A stretch of DNA of 64,000 nt from Paragonimus skrjabini miyazakii. Its lineage: Eukaryota; Platyhelminthes; Trematoda; Plagiorchiida; Troglotrematidae. The notes below the pieces were generated by a model, which saw only the letters and a program-made list of their open reading frames with translations, did no database searches and was not told the origin of the DNA. Position numbers and translations under genes: made by a program. The DNA lies in NCBI GenBank assembly GCA_014338405.1, contig JTDE01000692.1:89431-153430 (forward strand). The letters are read 5' to 3'. Of this stretch, positions 52,801-60,302 are shown in pieces (positions within the stretch are counted from its first letter, which is position 1; each line of letters begins with the position of its first letter).

Positions 52801-55800
52801 TGTCGGAACCATTTGGACTTCCAAGTTTCACCGATTTTTTGATCACTAGATGATATTGTTTGTATCACCAGGCAAAAAGAAGTGCCATGAATTTCTACTT
52901 AGAGTAGCATTCTCAATATAGTCGCACGACCAACGGTCCCAATGAATGAATAAAGCAGACAATGATGGCGAGATGATAGTTATAGCAACCACGAATTTCA
53001 TGGCATCTCATATGTTGGCATTGTTGCTAAGATCCGTGGAAAAAATAAGTCATAACAAATAATGGAATAAGTAAACAGAGAGCAATTAAACGTCTACAGT
53101 AATTCGGGGATTGGAGGTGGTATGAACCAAGAAACAAACGAAACAACAAAACCTCTAATCGTGTGCTCTGAACGACATTCACTGAAGCTAGGTCCATAGT
53201 ACCTTAAGGTTGAAAAATAATTGTTTTTGTACACACAAAGCAAGTTTGTTGCGACGGCTTCAACAAACTCTAAACACCACGGTTTGCGATGGTGCATCAG
53301 GTTGGTGAAGGTTGGGGTCAAGTCCACGTTGTAACCAGCTGACAGGATGTGTCGTCAGATCGACGATGCTGAGGGCTTACGATTCTCTGTGGCTACCATA
53401 TACGATTATGAGGCCTGTTTGTGAACCCACCAAGGTAAGTGTTGCTGCATTCCTGAGATCATGAATCTACCAATTCTGCCTACGTAACTTTCTCCGCAGT
53501 TACATGAGAATTGGTAACACACAGTTTAGGTTGGCGCCAGTAGGTTGACCTCCTTTGTGTGGAGACACAGGTAACCTGCACGTCAGATTAGAAACTCTCT
53601 ATTTGCAGGCAGGAACTATGGACTGCCGATCGCCTAACGTCTGAAGGGGAGCTCTTGAAGAGTGATCTCCTTGCGAATGGATATCCGCTCAAATTTATTT
53701 AAATTCCTCGCAAGGAACGAGTGGCTACCTCCCAATCAAAATCACTATCGCAGAAGCAGGTTTTTATCCTTACATAGGTGATCACAATATCACCGATGAA
53801 AGTCAAAAGTTGAAGTAAGCCTTTGATCGTTCTTTCTCGGAAAACTTTGCATCTCATGTTATCTATCAGTTCACCAGCAGTTGCGGTGATTCATATATTA
53901 GCAAAACGGACCGAAACTTACGTCACAGGAAGGCGAAGCACATTTAAAGTGGCTGGTGCAAATAATGACCCAACGCGGATCAGTATACCGACACCCGAAA
54001 ATAAATCCGGCGTCTTTGATCGCGAAACACCCAACCACAACAGGACATGTAGTTGACCCGTCACGTCGCTCAAGGTTCCAATGCGCAACCGCGAACCTAG
54101 GCTGTTGAGGTTCTCCGAAGCATCGTTGACCAAGCGTCACAATAAAGCAAAAGCAAAAGCTGCTGAGGCAATTAATCTCGTTACTGTGGCCATGAACCCT
54201 GGTTGCACCAGACTAATGTTCTCATTGTTTTTTCGCCATGGCCTTAACATAAATCACCGAATGTTTTATGTAATTGACCGAAGAGAATGAACAAAATGTC
54301 CTTGCAACTGCCGGGACTAGAACCCCAGCCATGCCGTTCATGGGGCAACCGTGTTTGCCACTGTGCCATTGACCTCACGATAGGCACGACCGAATTATCA
54401 TATGTAAACGCCCAACCTCTTTCGCTTGTGAGTAATGATCAGGTTGCCCGATCGTCTCGATAGGAGACACAGTTACTGTCTGTTAACTCCAATCGATAAT
54501 CCCGCGATTAGGACTTCTTAGACAGGTAGAAATCTCCGATCTCATTAAACCTGCAACCTCTAATAATAGCGAGCCTCGTGTCTAGTGCTTCTTTCCAATG
54601 TGGGTCCACTGGAAATTCTATGGGAATGCGATACCTGCGATCAAATTTTGGTGGTGTTCTATTTGAAAAATCAAATCTCCCACTTCTCACCGGTAAAATA
54701 GACGAAATGCTTGTATCTCGCGCTGTATTTCCCCTTTTCGTCCCGATGTACTGGATTGCGTTGTCTTTACATCTTTGTGCATTATGTGTTTTATATGTTT
54801 TTACCACATTGTGTTTAATGTAACTTTAGAATACACTCATCCAACCATTCACTCGTTAGTTCTGTTAACAAGACATTCTTAGGTTCAGTTAACCACATAT
54901 CTCTCACTCTATAATTTTTACAGTATCTCCATCAACTTCTGAAAGGATTTATTGATCAGCTTTTAAATTCAACTGATGATTTCGAGATCGATCCAACTCG
55001 CCTAAAGTCTGCTGAATCTGGATTAAATCCACCTGAATCCAGTATTGCCTCCCAAATTGAAGCGAATCGCCAGGCCTTGTTGAGAAGTATTACATTACTC
55101 TGGGGAAGAATTGTGGCCAGTCAAAACTGCGTACCGTAGTGAGTTCAGCAATAAATATGTCGTTTATTTTCCATCTACCTTTAAGGTAGCAGTAGTGTAA
55201 ATATAACCTCGTACCTTTTGAGTGTACGCAGTATTTTGTCGGAAATCTTGATTCGTTTGTGGTTTGGAGTGTAAGCAAGTATTTCAATATTAAAATCTAG
55301 CATGCTTGTCTATCATAAGATAACCTATACAGTCATTCAACATTTTCATTTTGAATCACTTGGGAGATTAGCAAATTCGATGTATGTGTTATTCTCAGTC
55401 GTAAATATATCTGTTGGATGACATTAGGGATAAATTGTTGAACAACTGAGCCATTGTCTGCGGTTCGTAAATCTTTGTGGTAGAAAATTAGGCTGACCCC
55501 AATAACGGCTAGGTCCTTTCGGTATATTGCTGGTTTGTAACGCGAGATCCCGACAATTTGGAATTCTACTCAACAATACGAGGTTTACAACAAGATGGCT
55601 TCATTCAGTATAATAAGTAACTGGGAATCATAAAATCTACCAGTGATAAAGTGTCCCACAGCAACCCAATGTAAGCTTGGGTCGAGTTATCTTACCCTCT
55701 TCCTCTAGTCGCGAAACTCTTGAACCGGAATGACTTTAATAGGCTTCTGGGTCTATAACGTAACCACTGACCAGAACGTGAGAGTCAGCACCGGTCAATT

Positions 55801-58800
55801 GCACGCCTCAGAGAGGTTACTGTTCTTCTGGAAGACGATTGAACCATTTAAACTCACACTCATTTATTTCGGTCCTGTCCAACACGTTTTCCTCGCTGAT
55901 GTAGGTAGCTTAGTGGATGAAGTGTGAGCTGGTGTAGACAGGTTAAATTTCTTTGACTGAAAGCATTGACAAACATTATATTTCTCGTTCTAGCTGTTCC
56001 GTTCAAACATTTAAACAGAACTAATCACTTAAAGTTCTCTCCGTCTCACAATGTGATCATACAGAGTGATGGCTTTAGTTCCGCTCTCTATCTTAATTGA
56101 TTCAACTCTCTAGTGATTTATAAGACTGTGTTTTCGTAGATGTGCACACCGTGATTAACAGGCTAACCTACTTTGAGTTGTATCTGTGGTGACATGTTTC
56201 CTAAACCTTGTCTCCAGTCGTATCATGTCCTCTTTAATGTAGACACCATTATGAACAAGAGAATTTAGGTAAACAAATTTGTAGTTAGAATGAACATAGT
56301 TTGCTCAATAACAAGAACGTGAAAGATGATGAAACAAGGAAATAGTTTAGCCTAATTAACTGACGTGTGTTCAAACTTGAATTAGGAGTTTCACTGGTTC
56401 TATGATGTCCACTGGAGACTCAGTCCACTACACAATGCGGTCTCTCAGTTTTTATAAACCTTCCATGATATGTGTGAGGAATAATCTACTGACACGTGAT
56501 TTCTGAACGACTTATTTGTCTTTACTTAACTGATGTATTTCAGAAACAAACAGAGGGCTATAAATTCTACTCAGTTATCACTAACCCATGTCGTTTTCTT
56601 TTCCGGATAGTGAACTACGCGAGGCATTCTGTGCACTGAATAGTCTACTGGAGAAAACCTACGGTTCACGTATGGCGCTGCAAGTCATCTCCAGTTGTCT
56701 ATTTCTTCGATTCATTTGTCCGGCCATCCATGGACCAGTTTTATTCGGACTAACAAATTCGGTACCGGAAAACAGTCGTGTCTCCCGAAATTTGACACTG
56801 TTAGCAAAAGTGCTACAGAATCTGGCCAATATGTCCAAATTCGAGGAAAAAGAGATGCATATGAAAGCGTTGAACATGTTTGTTGAACGGGAGATTCCGG
56901 TTATGCAAGCATTTCTACGAAACGTGGCGTCACTAGATGAGGCTTTTGAAGAAGATACAGAATATGAGGATTGTCATAATTTTATCGACCTGGGCTACGA
57001 ATATGCTAAACTGTCGTCCTTACTTTTGGGATATTTACGTGACCTCCAGGTAAATAAGTGGGTTTTGTTTTACTCACTTTTACTTTGGATGCGACTGCCT
57101 GATGTCATTGATTCCCGGTTTGTTTTTCGTCCAGAAAAACTACCTCTCTTTTGTCTTGTGTACTTTATTTTGGATTTAAACGATTCATCTGTTTGTTAAC
57201 TGGACGTGATGGTATTTTTCATATATACAAAACAAAACCTTGTGTTGCGTAGGAAGAAATGCTGACATAGTAAGCATACTTCAGAGTTTTGCTTATACTT
57301 AAAGCAATCTACAATTTTTAGTCTCAGGAAGGGGCCGCATTTATATCACACTGCTATTATTTCCGTAGTACAGTCTTTGCCAGTGAAACTGTGCCCGATA
57401 AACCTCGATAATCAGACATAATTACAAAGTGGAAAATATATTCCACCAATTGTTAATGAGCACAGCAATCGCAGACTGTCTCAACTTTCGACTTGTTGAT
57501 GGTGTTGCGTGCTGTAGACTAATGACGTCAAATTGATTCATAATTTCACCGTGTGTGTTGTAGTTTGCCGGTCGGCAGTCATCAGTTTAAATTCAGTACT
57601 GTTCCCTTGAGAGACTGCGGAAATCATCGAACACCTGAATAATTTACTGATTTAAGCATTTAACTGCTTTCACTTGTGCCCAAACTCCAGCGTTTCCTAA
57701 TGTGTACACCTATGTAGTTCATCCGTTCTGACAACGGCAAGATGCAAGCAAACCTAACGACAACAACACCAAAATGTCACGGGTAGTTAAGCCGATTTCA
57801 GGTTTAAGGTCTACACTATCTATTTGCGTAGAGGGTTTCGGTTTCTATATCGCGACAATCTTGTACTGTAAAAAATAGTCTGCCACTGTTGGTCATGAGA
57901 TGATGCTGAACGCTACGGTGGCTTCTATCTGATGTCTGAGGCTTAGTAGGTGATGAATATTCGATGACATCTGTTACTTCTGCTGAGACATATTACAAAA
58001 CACCAAACTACAATGTATAATACACGGTACAAAACCGTTTAACTTTTGTAATACCATCCGAAATTATTGATGCCTTTAAGGATCAGTAAAACACAAGCAA
58101 AATCTACTGTAAGTCAATATCGCTTGTTTGAGCGTTCATTCAGTTACTAAAAGTACATCAGTTACTTAACAGTATACCTTGACTATTTGTATTTTAGCTA
58201 CCACCTGAGCTATCTCAACTTACCGGTATACTTAGCTTTGTCCATGAGCATACTACGGATGAGGTATTGTCTTCATGGGCACCAGATGTTGTTGCATGCA
58301 GACGTTATGCGAGCTGCGATTCAACTGGGCAGACGCGCCAGCCTCAATGCCGACCAAGACTCCATAGTACGGACTATGTTTGCGGAGGTTCACAGATATT
58401 TGTCTCTGAAACCGACAAGCGTTCCGCAGAAAGTTGTACGGTAAGTAGAATTAGGATTTACCAAAGTTTCAAGATTTTTGCAAAATACACGTGATAAGTC
58501 AATTCCGATTATGATTTGTGGATAATATTCACCAAAAGGGAAGTTATTTGTCAATTTTCTACATACCAGTGAGCATTATGCCAAAATGCGCTTCCTATTG
58601 CGTTCATCAATTTGTCTAAGATCCAAGACCGACAAATTACAATCCTGCGGTCCTTAACATACGACCAGAAAAGGCAATGCCATTGTAATTCGCAATACTT
58701 TTTGTGTAGTTGTAACAGTAAACTTTGGCTACTTTGAATTTCAGCCATCTCCTGGTCGAAACGTAAGCGATGACGCATTTGAAAAAAGCAACTATGATCG

Positions 58801-59403
58801 AATTTCGGTTACCGGCGAGTCACAGTATGTTGAGCACAGTATTCAACGTGGTCAGGATGATCGAAAAGAATACAACTTCCAGCTGCCAGACAGATCTGAT
58901 CCAGTTAAGTCACATTGGACCCCGAATCCGCTAAACACAGCCCACGTGGAAGAGACGGAATTTTCTACCAATGCCAATATGGATGAGTTGGTTGTGCACT
59001 ATGAAGAACAAATGCGTCAGCTGAATGCTTGCATTAATCGAGTTGAAAACATTTCACTCGAATCTGGAATCTCAGCGGAAAGAGGAAGGAATCAAGCATT
59101 TTTAAATGGCTCAGTTCAACCCGAGGATGAGGGCAGTTTGTCTGGGTGTTCAAGTCACAACGGCAATTGGAAGACTGATCCTGCACCAGGACTTGTGAAT
59201 TATCTCCATTCCGAAATTGTGTATAAGCAAGATATCAGTGATTATGAATTTAACGATGAGGACCAGCGATCTGAGGCGCAAAATCAGCAATGTCAAAGTG
59301 AACCGTTGGAAATTCGATTAAACGGGAACGGGCGAATCGATGACGTTCCACCGAATCAAATTATACTGTCCGAATCGCCAAGTTTGGACCAGTTGGCTGA
59401 AAG
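4746..59403 (+). CDS. RasGAP of the SynGAP/DAB2IP/RASAL2 family (gene-level entry; nine internal exons, partial at both ends)
   Basis: Nine exons, listed separately below, join with matching splice phases into 846 complete codons. In order they encode a C2 domain (residues about 2-90), a low-complexity linker (about 91-225), a RasGAP domain (about 230-546) and a polar C-terminal region (547-846). Members of this family (vertebrate SYNGAP1, DAB2IP, RASAL2; fly raskol; worm gap-2) stimulate GTP hydrolysis on Ras and Rap at the cell cortex, using the C2 domain for membrane contact. Colinear similarity runs through every exon and no piece of the C2-GAP core is missing. The family's PH domain should lie upstream of 4746 and its C-terminal coiled coil downstream of 59403. 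Total span over coding length is about 20 to 1. Whether it is orthologous to one vertebrate paralogue cannot be decided here; a single invertebrate pro-orthologue is likely. Confidence 0.93.
5972..6009. repeat. ACAT-type microsatellite
   Basis: Imperfect ACAC/ACAT tetranucleotide units with one TATA interruption. Confidence 0.9.
7733..7777 (-). ncRNA. Hammerhead ribozyme (copy A, intact core)
   Basis: Read on the minus strand: stem I arm GCACTA, core CTGACGA, a stem II of five perfect pairs around the loop AATA, core GAAA, the palindrome CTCGAG as stem III, cleavage triplet GTC, then TAGTGC, which pairs fully with the first arm. All catalytic positions of the hammerhead consensus (CUGANGA, GAAA, NUH) are present. 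The minimal self-complementary stem III resembles that of the schistosome Smalpha ribozymes, which are thought to act as dimers. Confidence 0.88.
7796..7850 (-). promoter_or_regulatory. Internal RNA polymerase III promoter, copy A (box A 7840-7850, box B 7796-7806)
   Basis: Same box A and box B words as copies E and H, with slightly shorter spacing (33 bases). The inversion junction of this copy lies only a few bases upstream of box A. Confidence 0.8.
8215..8390 (-). mobile_element. Hammerhead SINE copy B (degenerate, 5'-truncated)
   Basis: The minus strand carries the T run, a decayed 45-nt hammerhead, a box B-like site and a box A-like site in the family order. It is head to head with copy C, which begins within about ten bases. 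Substitutions in the ribozyme core (CTGACGA to TTGACGA, GAAA to AAAG) suggest it is inactive. Confidence 0.8.
8242..8286 (-). ncRNA. Degenerate hammerhead ribozyme (copy B)
   Basis: Same 45-nt layout with intact GCACTA/TAGTGC stem I arms. The core is altered (TTGACGA; AAAG in place of GAAA), so activity is unlikely. Confidence 0.7.
8391..8805 (+). mobile_element. Hammerhead SINE copy C (near full length, diverged)
   Basis: The plus strand follows the family consensus almost end to end: the 5' leader (8400-8560), a box A-like site (tgacacagtgg, about 8572), a decayed box B, a 45-nt hammerhead, and the 3' end reading aaccaaatctcagactactc. It continues past the usual 3' end into a few bases that match the start of the unit, as if read from a tandem or circular template. 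It is older than the 29.9 and 61.6 kb copies. Confidence 0.82.
8646..8690 (+). ncRNA. Degenerate hammerhead ribozyme (copy C)
   Basis: Plus strand, same 45-nt layout. Stem I is GTACTA with TAGTAC, a compensated change from GCACTA/TAGTGC. GAAA and the cleavage triplet GTC are intact, but the CTGACGA core is disrupted and stem II is poor. Confidence 0.7.
13380..13483 (+). CDS. RasGAP gene exon b: middle of C2 domain
   Basis: The acceptor is tttcatcgtag and the donor is gtgagt at 13484. With the previous exon it forms FELNNLPELSILTINLYRQ, which aligns with the family's FEFNNLP..AL.LHLYR segment, followed by a basic loop (KDKRQRNK) typical of the C2 loop before the G-Y-V-G-x-V strand. It starts in phase 2 and ends in phase 1. 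Its last G joins CT at 32882 to make Ala. An open frame of 121 codons runs through it from 13300 to 13665, but the parts outside the exon show no similarity and are intron. Confidence 0.92.
17140..17466 (+). pseudogene. Possible LTR-retrotransposon integrase relic
   Basis: A frame of 108 codons contains CICSSKCVHLELF and, about twenty residues on, LRRFSN with a following TPTVIII stretch. This resembles the integrase core of BEL/Pao-type elements (LFTCAxTRAVHLEL ... RRF...RRG.P..I.SDN). The catalytic Asp-Asn after the second block is not recognisable and no neighbouring reverse transcriptase or protease was seen. The spacing argues for it; the absence of the rest of the element argues against. 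A chance match cannot be excluded. Confidence 0.3.
23735..23885 (-). mobile_element. Hammerhead SINE copy D (old, diverged subfamily)
   Basis: The minus strand shows a box A-like site (TGGCTCGGTGA), a box B-like site, then a 45-nt segment at 23771-23815 flanked by GCACT and AGTGC in the position of the hammerhead, followed by cgaaagagg as in the family. The ribozyme core is mostly lost. The call rests on the order and exact spacing more than on identity. Confidence 0.6.
24334..24864. repeat. Near-perfect 531-bp palindrome
   Basis: Left arm 24334-24576 and right arm 24622-24864 are both 243 bp and are reverse complements with about 20 mismatches and no gaps (about 92% identity by hand count). 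They are separated by a 45-base spacer. Each arm yields a similar 113-codon open frame on opposite strands, a consequence of the symmetry. I do not recognise the repeated sequence as a known element. Confidence 0.95.
29987..29990 (-). terminator. Possible Pol III terminator T4 after the hammerhead, copy E
   Basis: A TTTT run starts three bases after stem I of the ribozyme on the minus strand. Copies A, B, G, H and I keep a T4 run in this position. Four T are a minimal Pol III terminator; use in the cell is inferred. Confidence 0.5.
29994..30038 (-). ncRNA. Hammerhead ribozyme (copy E)
   Basis: Minus strand with CTGACGA, GAAA and GTC intact and six-pair stem I. Stem II has four good pairs, but the pair next to the core is G opposite G, which may lower activity. 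Stem III is the palindrome CTCGAG. Confidence 0.85.
30057..30114 (-). promoter_or_regulatory. Internal RNA polymerase III promoter, copy E (box A 30104-30114, box B 30057-30067)
   Basis: On the minus strand, TGGCGCAGTGG fits the box A consensus TRGCNNAGYGG, and 36 bases further GGTTCAAGTCC fits the box B consensus GGTTCGANTCC with one mismatch. The spacing matches a tRNA gene, so this part of the repeat is tRNA-derived. Confidence 0.85.
32882..33414 (+). CDS. RasGAP gene exon c: end of C2, Ser/Thr/Pro-rich linker, start of GAP domain
   Basis: The exon follows tctttcaccag and ends before gtgagt at 33415. It opens with FVTLPLTDLPSTSEYQQWLP, the last C2 strands (relatives: VTVPVATLxGRHFTEQWYPV). 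It closes with IRLNVQYESIDILPLDYYGE, matching the segment that leads into the GAP domain (relatives: VRLKxRYQTMSILPMELYKEF). Between them lie about 130 residues rich in Ser, Thr, Pro, Asn and Gly with two basic patches (RFRKRST and GGKKKRSW). Vertebrate relatives carry an unrelated low-complexity insert at the same place. The basic patches next to Ser/Thr could be phosphorylation sites; that is inference. The frame is open and ends in phase 0. Confidence 0.92.
34898..34997. other. Assembly gap (100 N)
   Basis: Exactly 100 N, the usual placeholder for a gap of unknown size. It lies inside an intron, so the RasGAP coding sequence is not interrupted. Confidence 0.99.
35768..35814. repeat. Short direct duplication, period 28
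   Basis: A 19-base word starting taagggtagg occurs at 35768-35786 and again at 35796-35814, with a partial third version of its aggagaacac core in between. It looks like local slippage. Confidence 0.85.
36796..36964 (+). CDS. RasGAP gene exon d: N-terminal helices of GAP domain
   Basis: The acceptor is ttctttatcgcag and the donor gtgagt at 36965. Translation gives FLKTRSLTLIRFLEPHLSAK, then a helix ending in DFSIPDFLCGLLQEDIKQT. This corresponds to the family segment ending LCAVLEP.L..K.KE.VA..LV.I....G...DFL..M...EVDR, the first helices of the RasGAP fold. It begins in phase 0 and ends in phase 1; the terminal C joins CT of the next exon to make Pro. Residues 247-303 of the window-encoded protein. 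Confidence 0.9.
38697..39650. repeat. Long inverted repeat, arms about 385-405 bp
   Basis: The left arm (about 38697-39080) and the right arm (about 39245-39650) are reverse complements, with long near-identical stretches such as ggtactcagggcgaaaccca at 38858 and its complement near 39470. There are small indels, including about 16 bp present only in the right arm, and a unique spacer of about 165 bp. Candidates are two copies of one repeat inserted in opposite directions or a foldback element. The inner ends of both arms hold a GAGGACGAAA word typical of hammerheads. Confidence 0.9.
39256..39292 (+). ncRNA. Decayed hammerhead-like motif in the long inverted repeat
   Basis: The segment GGACGAAACGTC (39276-39287) has the 3' half of a hammerhead: stem II arm, GAAA, and cleavage triplet GTC. 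The 5' core reads AGGACGA in place of CTGANGA. Stem II retains only two good pairs and stem I about four pairs. The other arm of the inverted repeat carries a related but more altered version near 39.04 kb. It may be a relic of the hammerheads known from Penelope-like elements. Confidence 0.35.
40179..40195. repeat. TA dinucleotide microsatellite
   Basis: Short uninterrupted run of alternating T and A. Confidence 0.9.
40560..41480 (+). pseudogene. RTE-like LINE reverse transcriptase relic
   Basis: Translation across several frames gives fragments of the C-terminal half of a non-LTR retrotransposon reverse transcriptase common in flatworm genomes. A decayed YADD box near 40648 runs into IVLRFNNPQAVQAKLD, then MRFSVSKRQVL, VVDWFVYLGSYISGGGGVG, KARAVVANLGYLW, MAVRAVLLCDREIWPL, LQLFDGRCLSSFACIGWH, EVRKRVFGIDC and RLRxLGHALWMLASRLP. 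Stops and frameshifts break the frame many times and the 5' part is missing, so it is a dead 5'-truncated copy. RTE is the most likely clade, but the clade assignment is uncertain. Confidence 0.85.
45180..46310 (+). pseudogene. Penelope-like element relic (reverse transcriptase and GIY-YIG endonuclease)
   Basis: Fragments in several frames line up with a Penelope-like retroelement. They include FTFQQMSSVAMSSPLGSL (RT motif xQQxDGVAMGSPLG, about 45260-45320), FLDTQDIRRSGGMIRS and RKLTWIGKYMQFESFCPV (45513-45640), LELPFLSDS ... IKKRLSTAASRPYDSTKL (45812-45920), SHTGRTNQQLTSRIKQHV (GIY-YIG endonuclease, 46006-46090) and FEALTIKHTP near 46250. The order and spacing match a full RT-EN protein, but stops and frameshifts show the copy is dead. 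Such elements could have supplied the machinery for the hammerhead SINEs; that is inference. Confidence 0.88.
50295..50374 (+). CDS. RasGAP gene exon e: arginine-finger exon
   Basis: This 80-nt exon follows tttttctcatcacag and precedes the donor gtaagc at 50375. It encodes NEAMLLRSNSIASKSVECYI followed by KLVGSE. Relatives read E.LIFREN(T/S)LATKAIEEYMRLIGQK, so the arginine of the LLRSNS motif (codon 50315-50317, residue 310) is the arginine finger that enters the Ras active site and speeds GTP hydrolysis. Finding it intact argues for an active GAP. The exon is isolated by introns of 13.3 kb and 4.5 kb, so gene predictors could easily miss it. Confidence 0.92.
53170..53575 (-). pseudogene. 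Penelope-like GIY-YIG endonuclease fragment, minus strand
   Basis: The minus strand reads FSCNCGESYVGRIGRFMISG and QQHLPWWVHKQAS (about 53520-53420). Further on come RKPSASSI, a stop, RHILSAGYNVDLTPTF, then PWCLEFVEAVATNLLCVYKN (53280-53225). These are the successive landmarks of the endonuclease domain of Penelope-like elements: CxCG..YIGR, EHxPxWL, SxIxRHLLxTGHxVD, LxFxEAxAIKxxxPxLCVQK. The frame is broken in places. The fragment abuts the next one in opposite orientation. Confidence 0.82.
53585..54200 (+). pseudogene. Penelope-like RT C-terminus and endonuclease fragment, plus strand
   Basis: The plus strand reads TADRLTSEGELLKSDLLANG then YPLKFI (53628-53698, RT connection region). A decayed VFILTYIGDHNITDESQKLK segment follows (counterpart of VFLxLPYLGD...IKRRL), then TGHVVDP at 54040-54060 and REPRLLRFSEASLTKR near 54090-54137. 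These match the same landmarks as the 45-kb relic. Frameshifts and stops make it non-functional. It lies back to back with the minus-strand fragment at 53170-53575 and just upstream of hammerhead SINE copy F. Confidence 0.8.
54296..54695 (-). mobile_element. Hammerhead SINE copy F (split by inversion at the ribozyme)
   Basis: The minus-strand part (54554 to 54296) holds the 5' leader and tRNA-like region but stops just before the hammerhead. The rest of the element (54557-54695) follows in plus orientation, starting in stem II of the hammerhead and running to the 3' tail. The two parts together make most of one unit. The inversion point lies inside the ribozyme. It sits about 150 bp from a Penelope-like fragment. 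Confidence 0.85.
54924..55135 (+). CDS. RasGAP gene exon f: central GAP domain
   Basis: The exon follows tttttacag and begins YLHQLLKGFIDQLLNSTDDF, then EIDPTRL. It matches the family's YLKDAIGEFIRALYES...CEVDP. It then runs through a helix LLRSITLLWGRIVASQNCVP, the counterpart of the segment ending SHCVFP. The best donor is the weak gtagtg at 55136, which leaves CC to pair with the T at 56611 and make Pro, restoring the expected C-V-P-E-L junction. The stronger-looking alternative gtaccg at 55131 would not keep the frame. Starts in phase 0, ends in phase 2. Confidence 0.88.
55136..56610 (+). other. RasGAP intron (1.5 kb)
   Basis: Bounded by the weak donor gtagtg and the acceptor ccggatag, both chosen because they keep the frame and the conserved C-V-P-E-L junction. 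No repeats or other features seen. Confidence 0.75.
56611..57049 (+). CDS. RasGAP gene exon g: FLR motif and C-terminal half of GAP domain
   Basis: An open frame runs from 56588, but the exon most likely starts after ccggatag at 56611, where T completes the split Pro codon. The product reads ELREAFCALNSLLEK, then CLFLRFICPAIHGP, LFGL, RNLTLLAKVLQNLANMSKF and a helix to DLGYEYAKLSSLLLGYLRDLQ. The relatives' LFLRFLCPAIMSPSLFGL and RTLTLIAKVIQNLANFSKF match closely. The FLR arginine (56708-56710, residue 433) stabilises the arginine finger in known RasGAPs. The exon ends in CAG before gtaaat in phase 0. It is the best-conserved exon of the window. Confidence 0.95.
57050..58197 (+). other. RasGAP intron (1.1 kb)
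   Basis: Bounded by gtaaat and gtattttag. No other feature seen. Confidence 0.85.
58198..58440 (+). CDS. RasGAP gene exon h: region just after the GAP domain
   Basis: The exon lies between tatttgtattttag and gtaagt (58441) and is 81 codons in phase 0 on both sides. It starts LPPELSQLTGILSFVHEH, which fits the conserved short stretch after the GAP domain in relatives (LPxLLxDIxxAL), so this frame is preferred over the overlapping +1 frame that is also open. The rest is polar, Cys- and Arg-rich, and not recognised. The function of the segment is unknown; family members use this part as an interaction scaffold. Confidence 0.82.
58745..59403 (+). CDS. RasGAP gene exon i: polar C-terminal region
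   Basis: The frame opens right after actttgaatttcag and stays open for 219 codons to a donor gtgagt at 59404, ending in phase 2. The upstream intron is only 304 bp. The residues are acidic and polar, with many Asn, Gln, Ser, Asp and Glu. A short amphipathic stretch, MDELVVHYEEQMRQLNACIN, may form a helix or a short coiled coil. No catalytic domain is expected here; in DAB2IP and SynGAP this region is a disordered interaction platform before the terminal coiled coil. The open frame, flanking splice sites and phase agreement support it, since similarity alone is weak. The following exon was not found before 64000. Confidence 0.83.
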
Positions 59404-60302
59404 GTGAGTACTTCCTCAACAACCTAGAAGTATGGTTGTTAACACTGTATGTATTCTTTTCTAAGATAGATATACTTTTAACATCGCTCGACTAACTTGG
59501 AAACGCGGTTCTACGTCAAAATTGCGCACTCCGCTGACAGTAAAATAAGTTCAGCTTCACTGTTGTCCACTCGTAAGTTTAGCTTATTGCTGTTTGAGAA
59601 AGATGAATAGCATGCTTCGTGTTTAGCTGAATATTTCATTCAGCCGATCTGAGACAATTTTGTATTGCTTTCCAAGAACAGATGGGTAAGCTGTCACATC
59701 AGCATCAGTGACACAATTATACTAGCAGCTGATGCTGATACTTCACGGGTATACAGTCATGATGTAAAGTCCAGTATTTTCATTTCGATGGAAGAGATAA
59801 GACCTGATAGAGTTTTCCACCTCCGAGAAGGTGTTCACTATTGACAGGTATTTATTTTAGAAGTAGTCAACACCAAGTTAATAATAATGTACACAGGCAA
59901 GCTGACAGTTTGAGAATGCAAAGCAGTTAATCGAATTTTGTCGTCAAATTTCATTACTTCACGTAGGCACTTCCAAACTTCACAACATCTTTGTTGTGCC
60001 CGTTATTGCACTCTGAACTTCCTCTGAACAAGTCCAACCTGGACAGTACTTGGTAGACATGACTCCTAGTCAAACTGTTATGACATTTAGGCACACTGAA
60101 TGAAATTCATGGTCAAAACCTTCTCACTTTCTTCTAGTGCTTCTCATCGTCCAAAGCCTGGCCCATTTTAACATTCAACGTCAGTCTACATACTGTGTGC
60201 TATGTAAATTTGCTTGTACAACGAAGCTTAAACAATTTAGAATGGTACATGTTCCCGACTTCAGCCATTCTGGGAGTATGTTGCACAGGTCAAGGTGCTT
60301 AG

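Larger units (their letters stand above)
50375..54923 (+). other. RasGAP intron (4.5 kb)
   Basis: Bounded by gtaagc and ttttacag. The second half is filled by two opposed Penelope-like fragments and a rearranged hammerhead SINE. The first half (50.4-53.1 kb) shows nothing recognisable. Confidence 0.87.
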
